Counted from the first letter of the stretch, positions 43,565 through 51,980 are shown. The stretch is DNA of 64,000 nucleotides from Pyxidicoccus caerfyrddinensis (GCF_010894405.1 NZ_JAAIYA010000028.1:111038-175037), one strand, 5' to 3'. A program made the numbers and translations. Notes: generated by a model not told the origin, from the letters alone.

Positions 43565-44164
43565 CTAGGGAGCCGAGGCGCCAGTGACTGGCGGAGGCTC
43601 ATTCCGGAAGTGGGTCCAGAGGATGGGGTCGCCCTTGCGGAAGGCGGCAATGACGGGCCGGCCCGTGACTTGCGGGCGCTCGGCATCCTTCACGTAGGAC
43701 GGCGTCAGGGTGTTCGGGTCCATCCCCTTGGGCTCCAGGTCCTCCTCCTTCAGCTTCGCGCCGACCGGGATGTCTCGCACCGCCACGAGATAGAGGTCCC
43801 GCTTCGTCGTCTCGAACTGGCTCCACAGCATCAGGTCGCCCGCCTGCACGGGCACGAGGATGCGCTGGTTCACGATGTAGCTGGCGCTGTCCGGCCTGAC
43901 CACCGAGCTGGTGATGAACTGCTCGGGCACCGAGCGCTGGGAGATGTTTTCAAATCCGACGACGGTGCCCTCGGCCAGGTCCACGGCCGCGACGACCGCG
44001 GGAACCAGGTTCCAGCCCTTCCGGACGTCGCGCTCCTTCTTCTTCAGCCATGCGTAGCCGCCCACGCCGAGCACGAGCGCGGTGACGAAGAAGCCGAGCA
44101 CGCCACCGGAGAGCATGCCCAAGATGAACCCACTGTCCTGCCGGGAACCCCTGGAATCATTCAT
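43565..44164 (-). CDS. CpaB/RcpC-like protein with two SAF domains
   Basis: A 199-residue protein with one N-terminal membrane segment (ILGMLSGGVLGFFVTALVLG) followed by a positively charged stretch and two SAF-type beta-clip domains: VVAAVDLAEGTVVGFENISQ near 58, and VAVRDIPVGAKLKEEDL near 128. This layout is that of CpaB/RcpC in Flp pilus assembly. No other pilus gene is in the window, so this is an orphan copy. The start is uncertain; an in-frame ATG 36 bases upstream is possible. It ends 72 bases from the YhhN gene and has no hairpin there. Confidence 0.75.
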   Translation of the reverse strand: MNDSRGSRQDSGFILGMLSGGVLGFFVTALVLGVGGYAWLKKKERDVRKGWNLVPAVVAAVDLAEGTVVGFENISQRSVPEQFITSSVVRPDSASYIVNQRILVPVQAGDLMLWSQFETTKRDLYLVAVRDIPVGAKLKEEDLEPKGMDPNTLTPSYVKDAERPQVTGRPVIAAFRKGDPILWTHFRNEPPPVTGASAP

Positions 44165-44269
44165 GGTGGCGCATACGGTATCCGGTCGGAGGCGTGGCAT
44201 GCCAACCGGGTTCGGCATTGAGTCCGGCTTCGAGTCCATGCGGCGCGAGCTTTGAAAAACATTACGTCT

Positions 44270-44279
44270 ATTCGCGAAT
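44270..44279. promoter_or_regulatory. Palindrome in an AT-rich divergent promoter region
   Basis: The perfect 10-base palindrome ATTCGCGAAT lies about 60 bases upstream of the small lipoprotein gene, inside the most AT-rich stretch of the region (about 44253-44300). It may be an operator or part of a promoter; no clear -35/-10 pair is seen. Confidence 0.25.
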
Positions 44280-44341
44280 TGCCAGATTCCGTCTAGATTC
44301 CTGGCCGCGCACTTCCGCGCAACTCAAAAGGGATGGGGAAC

Positions 44342-44581
44342 ATGAAGCGAGCAGGAACCTGGCTGGCGGCCGTGGCGGTCCTCGGGCTGATGGTTGGCTG
44401 CGGAGGACCCGTGCCCGATGAGTCGCAGGCGCCCGTGAGCGAGCAGCCGTCGACCGATTCAAACGTGAGCGCCCAGGCATGTGACACCGACGCCTGCATC
44501 TGCACCCGATTCTGTCGTCAGCAGTGCGGCTCCGCCACCAACACCGCATGCTTCGACCCTTGCTACGCTGACTGTATCTAG
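44342..44581 (+). CDS. Small Cys-rich lipoprotein
   Basis: A 79-residue lipoprotein (lipobox LMVGC) with an acidic linker and a tail that holds eight Cys (CDTDACICTRFCRQQCG, CFDPCYADC). An ATG nine bases upstream is in frame; I chose the second because the purine-rich GGATGGGG is then at the right distance. It resembles the products at 20855 (minus), 47391 and 47760 in layout but not in Cys spacing. A hairpin terminator follows 35 bases after the stop. Confidence 0.78.
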   Translation: MKRAGTWLAAVAVLGLMVGCGGPVPDESQAPVSEQPSTDSNVSAQACDTDACICTRFCRQQCGSATNTACFDPCYADCI

Positions 44582-44615
44582 TTGAACGTGTGACGAAGCC
44601 GCGCAGCTGAAAACG

Positions 44616-44643
44616 AGGCACCGGGGAGCACGCCCCGGCGCCT
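44616..44643 (+). terminator. Hairpin terminator after the small Cys-rich lipoprotein gene
   Basis: An inverted repeat with six GC pairs (CCGGGG / CCCCGG), one mismatch and four more outer pairs, around a 6-base loop. It is followed by TTG but no long T-run. Confidence 0.5.
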
Positions 44644-44694
44644 TGCCCGGGCCGCTCCACTGCATCAGGAAGACGGCAGCCGGCGTGCAAGGCT

Positions 44695-44790
44695 TCAGCC
44701 CTCCGCGTCAGCGGCCTCGGCCTCGATGTCCTTGATGAGCTTGTAGAGGTACTTGGGATTGACGCCCAACCGGCGGGCCGCGACTCGACA
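44695..44790 (-). pseudogene. Remnant of a Fis-type helix-turn-helix regulator, C-terminus only
   Basis: The last 30 or so codons of a minus-strand frame read VAARRLGVNPKYLYKLIKDI and end in an acidic tail. This is the pattern of the C-terminal helix-turn-helix of sigma-54-type activators (AARxLGVxPKYLYKLI). Upstream the frame turns into Arg/Pro-rich nonsense and the rest of a regulator is missing. A frame-shifted continuation is possible. Confidence 0.4.
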
Positions 44791-44918
44791 GCGTGTCCAT
44801 GACGGGTCCCTGAGTCCCGGCCAGGGCCCGGAACGCGCCCGTCTCCGAGCGAGGCCACATGCCATCGTGTCGAGCCGGGCGCACCGCAACTTCACGGCGG
44901 AGCGAGGGTTGACGGGGC

Positions 44919-46427
44919 ATGCGCTCCTTCCCACTCCTGCTCCCCACCCTCCTCGCCTGCATCGCCTGCGGTGCGGGAGAACCGCCCCTGAAGAACCCCA
45001 GCGACACCACGGGCACGTCGAACGACGGAGTCACCCTCCCTGAAGCGAAGGCGGCGGTGTGCACCCCGGGCACCTCCGTCGCCTGCGCCGGCCTCGCGGC
45101 CGTGTGGGCCGGCGGCTCCGCCACCTGCCGGGCCTCGGGCAATGGCTACGACGTCTCCTCATGCACTCGCGCCGGCAATCCCAACCGGCGGCTGACGGAG
45201 ACCGTGCGCCCCGCGCTCCGCGACACCCGCTGGACGGAAGCACGCTGCAACGTGGGCGACGAGTTCGTCTTCGAGGTCACCTTTCCTCCCGCGCCGCCCG
45301 ACGGCAGTCCCCTCACGCAGTGGGTCCTCCGCCTGGAGGGCGGCGGCTTCTGCGCGTTCGACAGCACCAGCCCCTACGGAGGCTGCGGCAACCGGGACAT
45401 CGACCTCGTCTCGTCAGTGAACCTGCCCGCCGACCGTGCCCTGCGCGAGAGCGCTCCCGCGAAGCCCGACGACTTCAGCGGCGCCATCGACGTGCTCGGA
45501 CACTACTGCTCGAGCGACCTGTGGACGGGCACCGCCCTGGACGCGCCCGACATCACCTACAAGGGCACGAAGCGGGACTGGCGGTACATGGGCGCCCTCA
45601 ACGTGGAGGCGATGCTCGCGGTGCTCGTGGAGCGCTATGGCCTGGACGACAGCAAGCCGCTGCGCGTGCTCTGGCGTGGAGGCTCGGCGGGCGGCTTCGG
45701 CGCCTTCAACAACACCCACCGCGTCGTGCGACGGCTCCCCAGGGCGGCGAAGCAGGGGCGGCTGCTCGTCTTCCCCGGCGCCGGCTACATCCCGCTCGAC
45801 TGGGACGAGCCCGACTACCCCGTGCTGGGCATCGGCTCGGGCCTGGAGGCCTTCGGCCAGCTGACGACGACGTGGCGGTCCTCGCTCACGCCGTCCTGCG
45901 TGGCGGCGCGGACGCCTGGAGACCCCGTGCACCCGCCTCACGAGTGCATCAGCGGCCCCGTGCTCTACGACATCCTTACCGCGCCGGAGTCCGAGGGAGG
46001 CTTCGACCTGCCCACCCTCGTCTGGCAGAACCGGCAGGACCAGCTCTACATGTCCAACTCCGGCCTGCCGTACCTGTCGGCGACCAACACCCCGGCCGAG
46101 CTCGCCGTCCGCGCCACGTGGGTGGAGACCATGAACCGGGCGATGAGCATCACCGGCAGGAACACGTCGTCGCGCATGAAGTGGCTCTATGCGCCGAGCG
46201 ACCCCGTCGTGCAGCGCGCCGACGGCTCGACTGAGCCGAACGTGCACGGGGCGCTGCTCTACAGCACCACGCCCCCGAGCGGCGAGGCCCACTCCCTCAA
46301 CGCGGTGCTCTCGCGCTTCTGGAACACCATGCTCGGCTCGGGCCCCGGACGCGGCCGCGCCGCTGGCGAGGTGCACACCTTCGACTGCAACTGGGTGCCC
46401 GACCGCGACGGCAGGGGCTGCGAGTAG
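44919..46427 (+). CDS. Pectinacetylesterase-family lipoprotein
   Basis: A 502-residue lipoprotein (lipobox CIAC). It belongs to the pectinacetylesterase/Notum alpha/beta-hydrolase group: LEGGGFC near residue 150, YCSSDLWTG near 195, and the nucleophile Ser near 255 in GGSAGGFGAF. The late VHTFDCNWV segment would hold the catalytic His region. Known members remove acetyl groups from pectin or, in Notum, palmitoleate from Wnt; the bacterial substrate is not readable. No clear ribosome-binding site precedes the ATG. Confidence 0.8.
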   Translation: MRSFPLLLPTLLACIACGAGEPPLKNPSDTTGTSNDGVTLPEAKAAVCTPGTSVACAGLAAVWAGGSATCRASGNGYDVSSCTRAGNPNRRLTETVRPALRDTRWTEARCNVGDEFVFEVTFPPAPPDGSPLTQWVLRLEGGGFCAFDSTSPYGGCGNRDIDLVSSVNLPADRALRESAPAKPDDFSGAIDVLGHYCSSDLWTGTALDAPDITYKGTKRDWRYMGALNVEAMLAVLVERYGLDDSKPLRVLWRGGSAGGFGAFNNTHRVVRRLPRAAKQGRLLVFPGAGYIPLDWDEPDYPVLGIGSGLEAFGQLTTTWRSSLTPSCVAARTPGDPVHPPHECISGPVLYDILTAPESEGGFDLPTLVWQNRQDQLYMSNSGLPYLSATNTPAELAVRATWVETMNRAMSITGRNTSSRMKWLYAPSDPVVQRADGSTEPNVHGALLYSTTPPSGEAHSLNAVLSRFWNTMLGSGPGRGRAAGEVHTFDCNWVPDRDGRGCE

Positions 46428-46432
46428 TCCGA

Positions 46433-46567
46433 CACCTCGATGCCGATGGGCGCAAGCGTCAGCGGCACGGCAGGGTTCACATCAGCCTGGAGCCCCTCGG
46501 CCCTACGGAGGACTGGCAGGGGCTGACCGACCAGCTCCTTGAGCTGACGCAGGGCGCGGCGCGCTGA
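46433..46567 (+). pseudogene. Possible gene remnant, C-terminal 45 codons
   Basis: An open frame with protein-like composition (HISLEPLGPTEDWQGLTDQL) ending in a stop, without a start codon of its own. It looks like the tail of a deleted gene between two intact genes. The family is unknown. It could also be chance in GC-rich DNA. Confidence 0.25.
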
Positions 46568-46725
46568 CGGGCCCGCGAAGCGCATGACGCATGGGGTCTC
46601 CGGGCGCGATGCCCGCGCCAGAAGACCCGCAGTGCGAGGGCTGCATGGCGAACCTCGCGGTCGCCATCAACGCAGGGGGACGGGGCACCCGGGCGCATCC
46701 CCTGCTACGCTCGCCCGCAGCCGCG

Positions 46726-47271
46726 ATGCCCGCTCGAACCTGTCCTTCCTGTTCCCAGCCGTTGCAGGTGCTGTTCCACGGTCGCCTGGAGCTCGACCGT
46801 TGCCTCTCGTGCGAGGCGACGTGGGTCGACCGGGACGAGCTCGCCCCCGTTTCCGGGGCGCGGGGGGCTCCCGAGCTGACCCGGGACCATCCCGTCGGGC
46901 GCTGTCCGGGCTGCGCGGGGCTGCTGTGGTCCGCGCGGGTGGACGGCCTCGAGCTGCTGTCCTGCATCACCTGCGCGGGGTGCTTCGTCACCGACAACCA
47001 GCTCCGGCGCGCCCAGCGGGAACCGCAGCGCCGGCCCGGCACGCAGTCACTCCAGTTCGTCTGCGTGGGCTGCAAGGACCGCTACCCGTTCGAGAAGGCC
47101 ACGCGCGTCACCACCGGGCTCGCCTGCGCACACTGCGCGGAGAGCCTGCCCCGCTGGCAGCCCCCGCCGCCACCGGTGCAGTCCTCCGCACCCGGGGCGC
47201 CACTCCCCGGCGCGATGGGCCCATTCGAGACGGTGGTGGACTTCCTGATGGACCTGCTCACGCTCCCCTGA
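46726..47271 (+). CDS. Zinc-ribbon protein with three Cys4 clusters
   Basis: A 181-residue protein. Three CxxC...CxxC units are visible: CPSCSQPLQ..LDRCLSCEATW, CPGCAGLLW..LLSCITCAGC and CVGCKDRYP..LACAHCAESL. The first matches the zf-TFIIB-type zinc ribbon with a WVDRDEL ending. A proline-rich linker and a short hydrophobic C-terminus follow. I start at the ATG just before the first Cys pair; an upstream in-frame ATG adds 45 residues of unlikely sequence. The role is unknown; nucleic-acid or protein binding is possible. Confidence 0.72.
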   Translation: MPARTCPSCSQPLQVLFHGRLELDRCLSCEATWVDRDELAPVSGARGAPELTRDHPVGRCPGCAGLLWSARVDGLELLSCITCAGCFVTDNQLRRAQREPQRRPGTQSLQFVCVGCKDRYPFEKATRVTTGLACAHCAESLPRWQPPPPPVQSSAPGAPLPGAMGPFETVVDFLMDLLTLP

Positions 47272-47390
47272 GGGACGCCGTCAACGCGGCGCTGCTCGTC
47301 AGCAGGCCAGGGCGGCCACGAGACATGTCAGACTGGCGAGAGAGCCTGGGATGGCTTGAGCCGTCTCACTCAACCCGTCCGAGGTGTCTC

Positions 47391-47633
47391 GTGAAGAATG
47401 TCTTCGTCGCGGTAGCGGTGATGTTCAGTGTGTCCCTGCTGGGCTGTGGTGGGCCCGAGGCCGAGCTCCAGTCCGAGGAGCACGCGCCGACGACCGAGCA
47501 ACTCGCCCTCAGGCCGAACTGCGCGGACATCGACTCCACGGCGTGTCAGACCCAGGGGGCGATTCAGCAGTGCTCCATGGTCGGCAGGCCCGCGGCCTGC
47601 CTCTGCAACGGCACCATCTGGGTGTGCCCGTGA
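47391..47633 (+). CDS. Small Cys-containing lipoprotein (GTG start)
   Basis: An 80-residue lipoprotein (lipobox SLLGC) with a GTG start preceded by GAGGTG. The acidic/polar linker is followed by a 40-residue tail with five Cys (CADIDSTACQ, CSMVGRPAACLCNG). It lies 126 bases before another small lipoprotein gene of the same layout on the same strand, and a hairpin sits between them. Confidence 0.7.
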   Translation: MKNVFVAVAVMFSVSLLGCGGPEAELQSEEHAPTTEQLALRPNCADIDSTACQTQGAIQQCSMVGRPAACLCNGTIWVCP

Positions 47634-47647
47634 AGTCCGGGCTTCAC

Positions 47648-47667
47648 CGCTTCCTCCGGCGGAAGCG
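47648..47667 (+). terminator. Short hairpin after the small lipoprotein gene
   Basis: A perfect 7-bp inverted repeat (CGCTTCC / GGAAGCG) with a 6-base loop, 14 bases after the stop codon. No T-run. Confidence 0.4.
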
Positions 47668-47759
47668 ACTCCAGCTACGTCCGCACCTGGCGTAAGCTGT
47701 GAAAGCCAGAAAAACCTGGCAACTGCAATCCAACCTCGTGGAACCCAGGAGCTCTTCCA

Positions 47760-48047
47760 ATGCGACTCACCTCTTCATTGCTGGCTGTCTTCGCGGGCCT
47801 CACCCTCTCCATGGCGGGCTGCGGCGGCGACATGTCCGAGCCCGAACAGGCTCCCGCATCCGAGTCCATTTCCGTGGATGCGCAGCTCCCCGAGGGGGAC
47901 GTCACGCAGCAGGCCATCTGCCCGCTCAAGTGGTATTGCGATACCACTCGCCGGTACTACAACACGTCGGAGCTGTGCGCCGCCGCATGTGGCAGCGTCG
48001 CCTGCTACCGTGAGCACGCGTGTGGTGGCGGCTGCACCTGCCCCTGA
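47760..48047 (+). CDS. Small Cys-rich lipoprotein
   Basis: A 95-residue lipoprotein (lipobox SMAGC) with an acidic linker and a tail with eight Cys (CPLKWYCDTTRRYYNTSELC, CYREHACGGGCTC). The tail spacing CxxxxxC...CxxxC...C resembles small knotted secreted proteins. AGGAG precedes the ATG. It is the second member of a tandem pair of small lipoprotein genes and is followed by a nested hairpin. Confidence 0.78.
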   Translation: MRLTSSLLAVFAGLTLSMAGCGGDMSEPEQAPASESISVDAQLPEGDVTQQAICPLKWYCDTTRRYYNTSELCAAACGSVACYREHACGGGCTCP

Positions 48048-48397
48048 AGCACACCGGAGGACGGGCCGAGGACGAGGCGGGGCCGAGGCGCCCCGCTCAT
48101 TCCTCGGCCGCATCCGGAACGCCACGAACGGAGCCACGTTCTTGAAGGCAAAGTGCGGGCTCTTCTCCCGCACCTCGCCCATGGACCTCACCACCCCTCC
48201 ACGACGGCATGGGCCCGCACCGGGAACGTCCCCATGCCCTGGACGCGCGGTGGGGCTGCTCGGGCGAGGTCGTTGGGAAGCGACAGAGGAACCAGGCTAC
48301 TCCCATGCGGCAAACCCGCAGGTCTCGCTGACAGGTACCGAGGCTGGGGTACGCTCGCGGCGCGCGGATTGACCGCGGCCCCCTTCGCGAGACACGC
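48048..48397. other. Intergenic region with a nested hairpin, no gene seen
   Basis: About 350 bases between a small lipoprotein gene and a kinase gene. It begins with a strong terminator-like hairpin. A minus-strand frame across the middle (GEVREKSPHFAFKNV) is faintly protein-like but has no start, no stop of its own in the region and no recognised family. Confidence 0.4.
48064..48109 (+). terminator. Nested hairpin terminator
   Basis: An outer 9-bp stem (GGCCGAGGA / TCCTCGGCC) encloses an inner 7-bp stem (GCGGGGC / GCCCCGC). It lies 17 bases after the stop codon of the small lipoprotein gene. Confidence 0.6.
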
Positions 48398-49801
48398 ATG
48401 GCGCCTGGATATCTCAACCCGGCACGGCTTCACCTGGGCACACGGGTGGGGCCGTGGCGCGTGCTGGAACGGCGTGGATGTGGAGCCCACGGCGCCGTCT
48501 ATCGCGCCATCGGAACGGAGGGCACCACGGCGCCTGTCGCACTCAAGCTGGCCCTGCATCCTCGGGATGAACGCTTCGCGCGCGAGGCGGAGCTGCTCTC
48601 CCGCCTCCATCATCCGAACGTTCCTCGCCTCGTGGGGCACGGCGAATGGCAGGACCCGGCTGGCATTGCCTACCCCTACCTCGCCATGGAGTGGGTCGAA
48701 GGCAGGTCTCTCTATGACTGGGCGAGGCAGCACCGGCCCACCTCCCGACAGGTGCTCTCACTCCTCGCCCGGCTCGCGCAAGCGCTGGAGGCCACGCATG
48801 CAGCAGGGGGCGTTCACAGGGACGTGAAGGGCGACAACATTCTCGTGAGGAATGCGGATGGTCAGGTCTTCCTGACCGACTTCGGCTCCGGCCACTACGT
48901 GGGCGCCGCCACGCTGAGCTGGCCTCCCTTCCCTCCTGGAACGCCGGCATACCGCTCGCCTGAGGCGTGGCGCACCGTGATGCCCCCCGCCCCTGCCCCG
49001 GCCGTGCCCTACGCACCCGGGCCCGCGGATGACGTCTTCGCACTGGGCGTCACCGCCTGGCGATTGGTGACTGGCGAGTACCCTCCCTCACTGGGGCTGA
49101 CGGTCGACGGAGCTCGCGTCTGGAGCCTGAAGGGCCCGGGTCCCCGCGCTCCACGAGTCCTCAACGGCCGCTGCTGCGTGGAGCTGAGCAACCTCATTGC
49201 CCGAATGATGTCCGTGCATCCGGAGGCGCGTGGCAACGCACACGAGCTGGCCGGGGCGCTGAACGAGGCCGCATGCGAGGCGGGGCCGGAGGCGGATGTG
49301 CCTCTCTTCAACCTGGAGGCGGCGCGGCCCGTGGACGTGAGTGCATCCTCGCGGCGCGTTTCGCTCCAGGCCCGGAGTGGACGTAGACGACACTGGAGCA
49401 TCGCGGCCGGCGTGGGAGCCCCACTGATGCTGGGAGTCGCCTGGCTGCTGAGTACGTGGCCCGGAGACGCGCCCGTCTCGGCGCAGGTGGATGAGAAGGA
49501 CGGTGGCACCGTAGCCGTCGGGGACTCAGCCCTGACGGCACCATTGCCCTCCAACGCGGCACCGTCCGTGTGGTCGACCATCGCCGTGGACGTGCCACCC
49601 AAGCCGCTCCCTGGACAGCAGCGGCCAGATGCCACCGGCCGATGCCCACGCAGGGGGCAGGTGTCCCTCAATGGCGGCTGTTGGCTGAGGCTGGACCTGG
49701 CCCAGAAGGACTGCGACGAGAACGGCTACACGTACGACGGGCGGTGCTATCTGCCCGTCTTCCCGCCCGCTCGCCCTGCCACCTCGAGCCCCGCGGACTG
49801 A
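48398..49801 (+). CDS. Transmembrane serine/threonine protein kinase
   Basis: A 467-residue eukaryotic-type kinase. The catalytic domain (about 20-300) has a Lys in VALKLAL, HRDVKGDN near 141 and DFG near 161, with GTPAYRSPEAW after the activation loop. The glycine-rich loop is GCGAHGAV. A single membrane helix near 334-355 (SIAAGVGAPLMLGVAWLL) leads to an extracytoplasmic tail with two Cys pairs (CPRRGQVSLNGGCW, CDENGYTYDGRC). This is the usual sensor layout of bacterial kinases. The ligand and substrates are unknown. No ribosome-binding site is obvious. Confidence 0.88.
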   Translation: MAPGYLNPARLHLGTRVGPWRVLERRGCGAHGAVYRAIGTEGTTAPVALKLALHPRDERFAREAELLSRLHHPNVPRLVGHGEWQDPAGIAYPYLAMEWVEGRSLYDWARQHRPTSRQVLSLLARLAQALEATHAAGGVHRDVKGDNILVRNADGQVFLTDFGSGHYVGAATLSWPPFPPGTPAYRSPEAWRTVMPPAPAPAVPYAPGPADDVFALGVTAWRLVTGEYPPSLGLTVDGARVWSLKGPGPRAPRVLNGRCCVELSNLIARMMSVHPEARGNAHELAGALNEAACEAGPEADVPLFNLEAARPVDVSASSRRVSLQARSGRRRHWSIAAGVGAPLMLGVAWLLSTWPGDAPVSAQVDEKDGGTVAVGDSALTAPLPSNAAPSVWSTIAVDVPPKPLPGQQRPDATGRCPRRGQVSLNGGCWLRLDLAQKDCDENGYTYDGRCYLPVFPPARPATSSPAD

Positions 49802-49859
49802 AGCAGTCCCGCGTGGCCGGAGCCCCGAGGTACCGGGCCCCGGCGCACACGTCACACCG

Positions 49860-50288
49860 CTACCAGCACTTCCCCGGTCCGCAGGGGCAGTCGGCGGGGC
49901 AGCTGATGTGGCCCTCTCCCGTGCTGCAGATGCCGTCGCCGCAGTACTGAGAGCCGCAGTCGGTGGGACAGGTGGCGCCGGTCTCCCCCCCGTTGCAGAC
50001 ACCATCGCCGCAGACATGCGCAACGCCGCAGTCGTTCGGGCAGGTGGCGCTGGACTCGTTGGTATTGCAGACGCCATCGCCGCAGAAGGGCTGCCCGCAG
50101 TCGTTCGGGCAGGTGGCGCTCGACTCGACACCGGGACAGCAGTAGTTGTCGCCGCAGAAGCCACAGCGCAGCGCCTGGTCGGCCTGCTCCAGCGGCGTGG
50201 CCTCCGCCCCCGGCTCATCGCCCGTCATCACTCCACCGCACGCGCCCACCCACAGGCCTACCACCAGGGTCATCAGGAATCGCTTCAT
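49860..50288 (-). CDS. Lipoprotein with four CGDGxC-type Cys-rich repeats
   Basis: A 142-residue lipoprotein (lipobox VGAC) with an acidic linker and four tandem repeats of about 24 residues that end in SSATCPNDCG or close variants and begin CGDGVCN. The pattern (CGDGxC....E....CPxDC) is common in myxobacterial surface proteins. GGAGGAG lies upstream of the ATG; an in-frame start 63 bases earlier is less likely because it would push the signal sequence inward. The repeats may bind Ca2+ or form disulfide-knotted stalks. The gene converges on the kinase gene. Confidence 0.8.
   Translation of the reverse strand: MKRFLMTLVVGLWVGACGGVMTGDEPGAEATPLEQADQALRCGFCGDNYCCPGVESSATCPNDCGQPFCGDGVCNTNESSATCPNDCGVAHVCGDGVCNGGETGATCPTDCGSQYCGDGICSTGEGHISCPADCPCGPGKCW
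49957..50165. repeat. In-gene repeats of about 70 bp (CGDGxC units)
   Basis: Direct repeats beginning CAGTCGTTCGGGCAGGTGGC occur at 50029 and 50098, with a diverged copy at 49957. The spacing is 72 and 69 bases. They encode the Cys-rich protein repeats and keep the frame. They are too diverged and too few to be a CRISPR array. Confidence 0.7.
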
Positions 50289-50495
50289 CGTGTCGTGCTC
50301 CTCCGAGCAGGGTTCTCCCACAGGCTGCCAGGAGTTCACTGCGGGTGACAAGATGCCGGGTCAGGGCCGCGTTCCGCACGGCCTCCGAGCCCAGGGCAAA
50401 AATGCGCCGTTGCACCATGATGTGTGTCCTGTTGATGCGAGGCACCGTGCCTCGAAGCGTCTGGCTCTTCCCCCCGAGAACATGGACCGCCCCTC

Positions 50496-51980
50496 ATGGA
50501 AACCGTGCGCAGGCCCCGTCTTCCGCTGGAAGTCTCCCGTGTGTTTCTCCGCAACCGCGCCGCGCTGCTGGGCGCGGCGCTGGCCTGGGTCGCCATGGCA
50601 TGCGGGCCGTCCACTTCGAGCACGGTGGACACCCCCGCCGAGGCGGGCCCGGACTCCATCGCAGCCCAATCGCTGAACGAGCTCGTTTCCAACGGCACGT
50701 TCAACTCGGGCACGGTGGCTCCGTGGTGGCAGGGCGCCAACACGCAACTCCGCGTGGAGAACGCCCTGCTTCGCGCCGACGTCACGGGGGGAACGGCGAA
50801 CCCCTGGGACGCGCTGCTGGGCCAGGACGGAATTCCCCTCAACAACGCCCAGGCCTATACCCTGGCCTTCACGGCCTCGTCGTCCACGCCCGTCACGGTG
50901 CGCGTCACGGTGCAGCTCGGAGTCGCTCCGTACACCGCGCCCCTGGACCAGCGAATCTCACTCACGTCCACGGCGAAGCGCTTCACCTTCCCCTTCACCT
51001 CGAACCTGGGCACCGCACAGGGACAGGTCACCTTCCAGCTCGGCGGCCAGGGCGCGTTCACCTTCCGGCTCGACGACGTGTCGCTCAGCACGGAGGGCAA
51101 TCCGCTGGGCATGACGAGCGGCTTCTACGTGGACCCCCTATCCAACCCGGCCACGTGGGTGAACAGCCATTCCGGTGACAGCCGGGCGGCGAGCATCCAG
51201 GCCTCCATTGCCAGCAAGCCGATGGCCCGCTGGTTCGGGAACTGGAACCCTGACATCACCAGCGCGGTGTCCGGCTTCGTCGGCGCCGCGGACGCAGCCG
51301 ACAAGCTGCCGGTGCTCGTGGCCTACAACATCCCGGGCCGCGACTGCGGCAGCCACTCCTCGGGCGGCGCGGGCAGCCCGGACGCCTACCGCGCGTGGAT
51401 TGCCTCCTTCGCGGCGGCGATTGGCAGCCGCCCCGCGGTGGTCGTGATTGAGCCGGATGCCGTCGCCCAGCTCGACTGCCTCTCCAGCGACACTGAGCGC
51501 CAGACGCGACTGGGCCTGCTGCGCTACGCCACCGAGCAACTGCGCGACAAGGCTCCGAACACCTGGGCCTACCTGGACGGCGGCAATGCCCAGTGGATTG
51601 CCGCGGACGTCATGGCGCAGCGGTTGGAGTCGGCGGGCGTGCGCAACATCCGCGGCTTCTCCCTCAACGTGTCGAACTACTACACGACGGCCCAGTCCAC
51701 GTCCTACGGCGGCTCCGTCAATGCCTCGCTGTCCAGCCGCTACGGGTACACGAAGTCCTTCGTGGTGGACACCAGCCGCAACGGCAATGGCTCCAACGGC
51801 GAATGGTGCAACCCGGCCGGGCGCAAGCTGGGAGTGACGTCACAGGTGGGTGGCGGCGCCGACATGCTGTTGTGGGTCAAGGTCCCGGGTGATTCGGACG
51901 GGCAGTGCGGCATCGCGCCCAACACCCCGGCGGGCCAGTTCGACCCGAACCTGGCCCTCCGGCTCATCAACGGGACCTGA
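50496..51980 (+). CDS. GH6-family cellulase lipoprotein with N-terminal beta-sandwich
   Basis: A 494-residue lipoprotein (lipobox VAMAC). Residues about 65-200 form a carbohydrate-binding-type beta-sandwich (LVSNGTFNSGTVAPWWQG). The catalytic part from about 205 has GH6 marks: FYVDPLSN, YNIPGRDCGSHSSGG, the acid Asp in VVIEPDAVAQLDC, AYLDGG, SLNVSNY and VVDTSRNGNG. GH6 enzymes are inverting beta-1,4-glucanases or cellobiohydrolases. The start has no clear ribosome-binding site. The last 14 bases overlap the end of the convergent small membrane protein gene. Confidence 0.87.
   Translation: METVRRPRLPLEVSRVFLRNRAALLGAALAWVAMACGPSTSSTVDTPAEAGPDSIAAQSLNELVSNGTFNSGTVAPWWQGANTQLRVENALLRADVTGGTANPWDALLGQDGIPLNNAQAYTLAFTASSSTPVTVRVTVQLGVAPYTAPLDQRISLTSTAKRFTFPFTSNLGTAQGQVTFQLGGQGAFTFRLDDVSLSTEGNPLGMTSGFYVDPLSNPATWVNSHSGDSRAASIQASIASKPMARWFGNWNPDITSAVSGFVGAADAADKLPVLVAYNIPGRDCGSHSSGGAGSPDAYRAWIASFAAAIGSRPAVVVIEPDAVAQLDCLSSDTERQTRLGLLRYATEQLRDKAPNTWAYLDGGNAQWIAADVMAQRLESAGVRNIRGFSLNVSNYYTTAQSTSYGGSVNASLSSRYGYTKSFVVDTSRNGNGSNGEWCNPAGRKLGVTSQVGGGADMLLWVKVPGDSDGQCGIAPNTPAGQFDPNLALRLINGT

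Larger units (their letters stand above)
44582..44918. other. Intergenic region holding a terminator and a regulator fragment
   Basis: About 340 bases between the small lipoprotein and the pectinacetylesterase gene. It contains the terminator at 44616-44643 and, on the minus strand, the 3' remnant of a Fis-type DNA-binding protein. Nothing else was recognised. Confidence 0.5.

Noticed and set aside
49957..50165. Regularly spaced direct repeats as a CRISPR
   Set aside because: The units are protein-coding, diverged and only three to four; spacers are not unique unrelated sequences.
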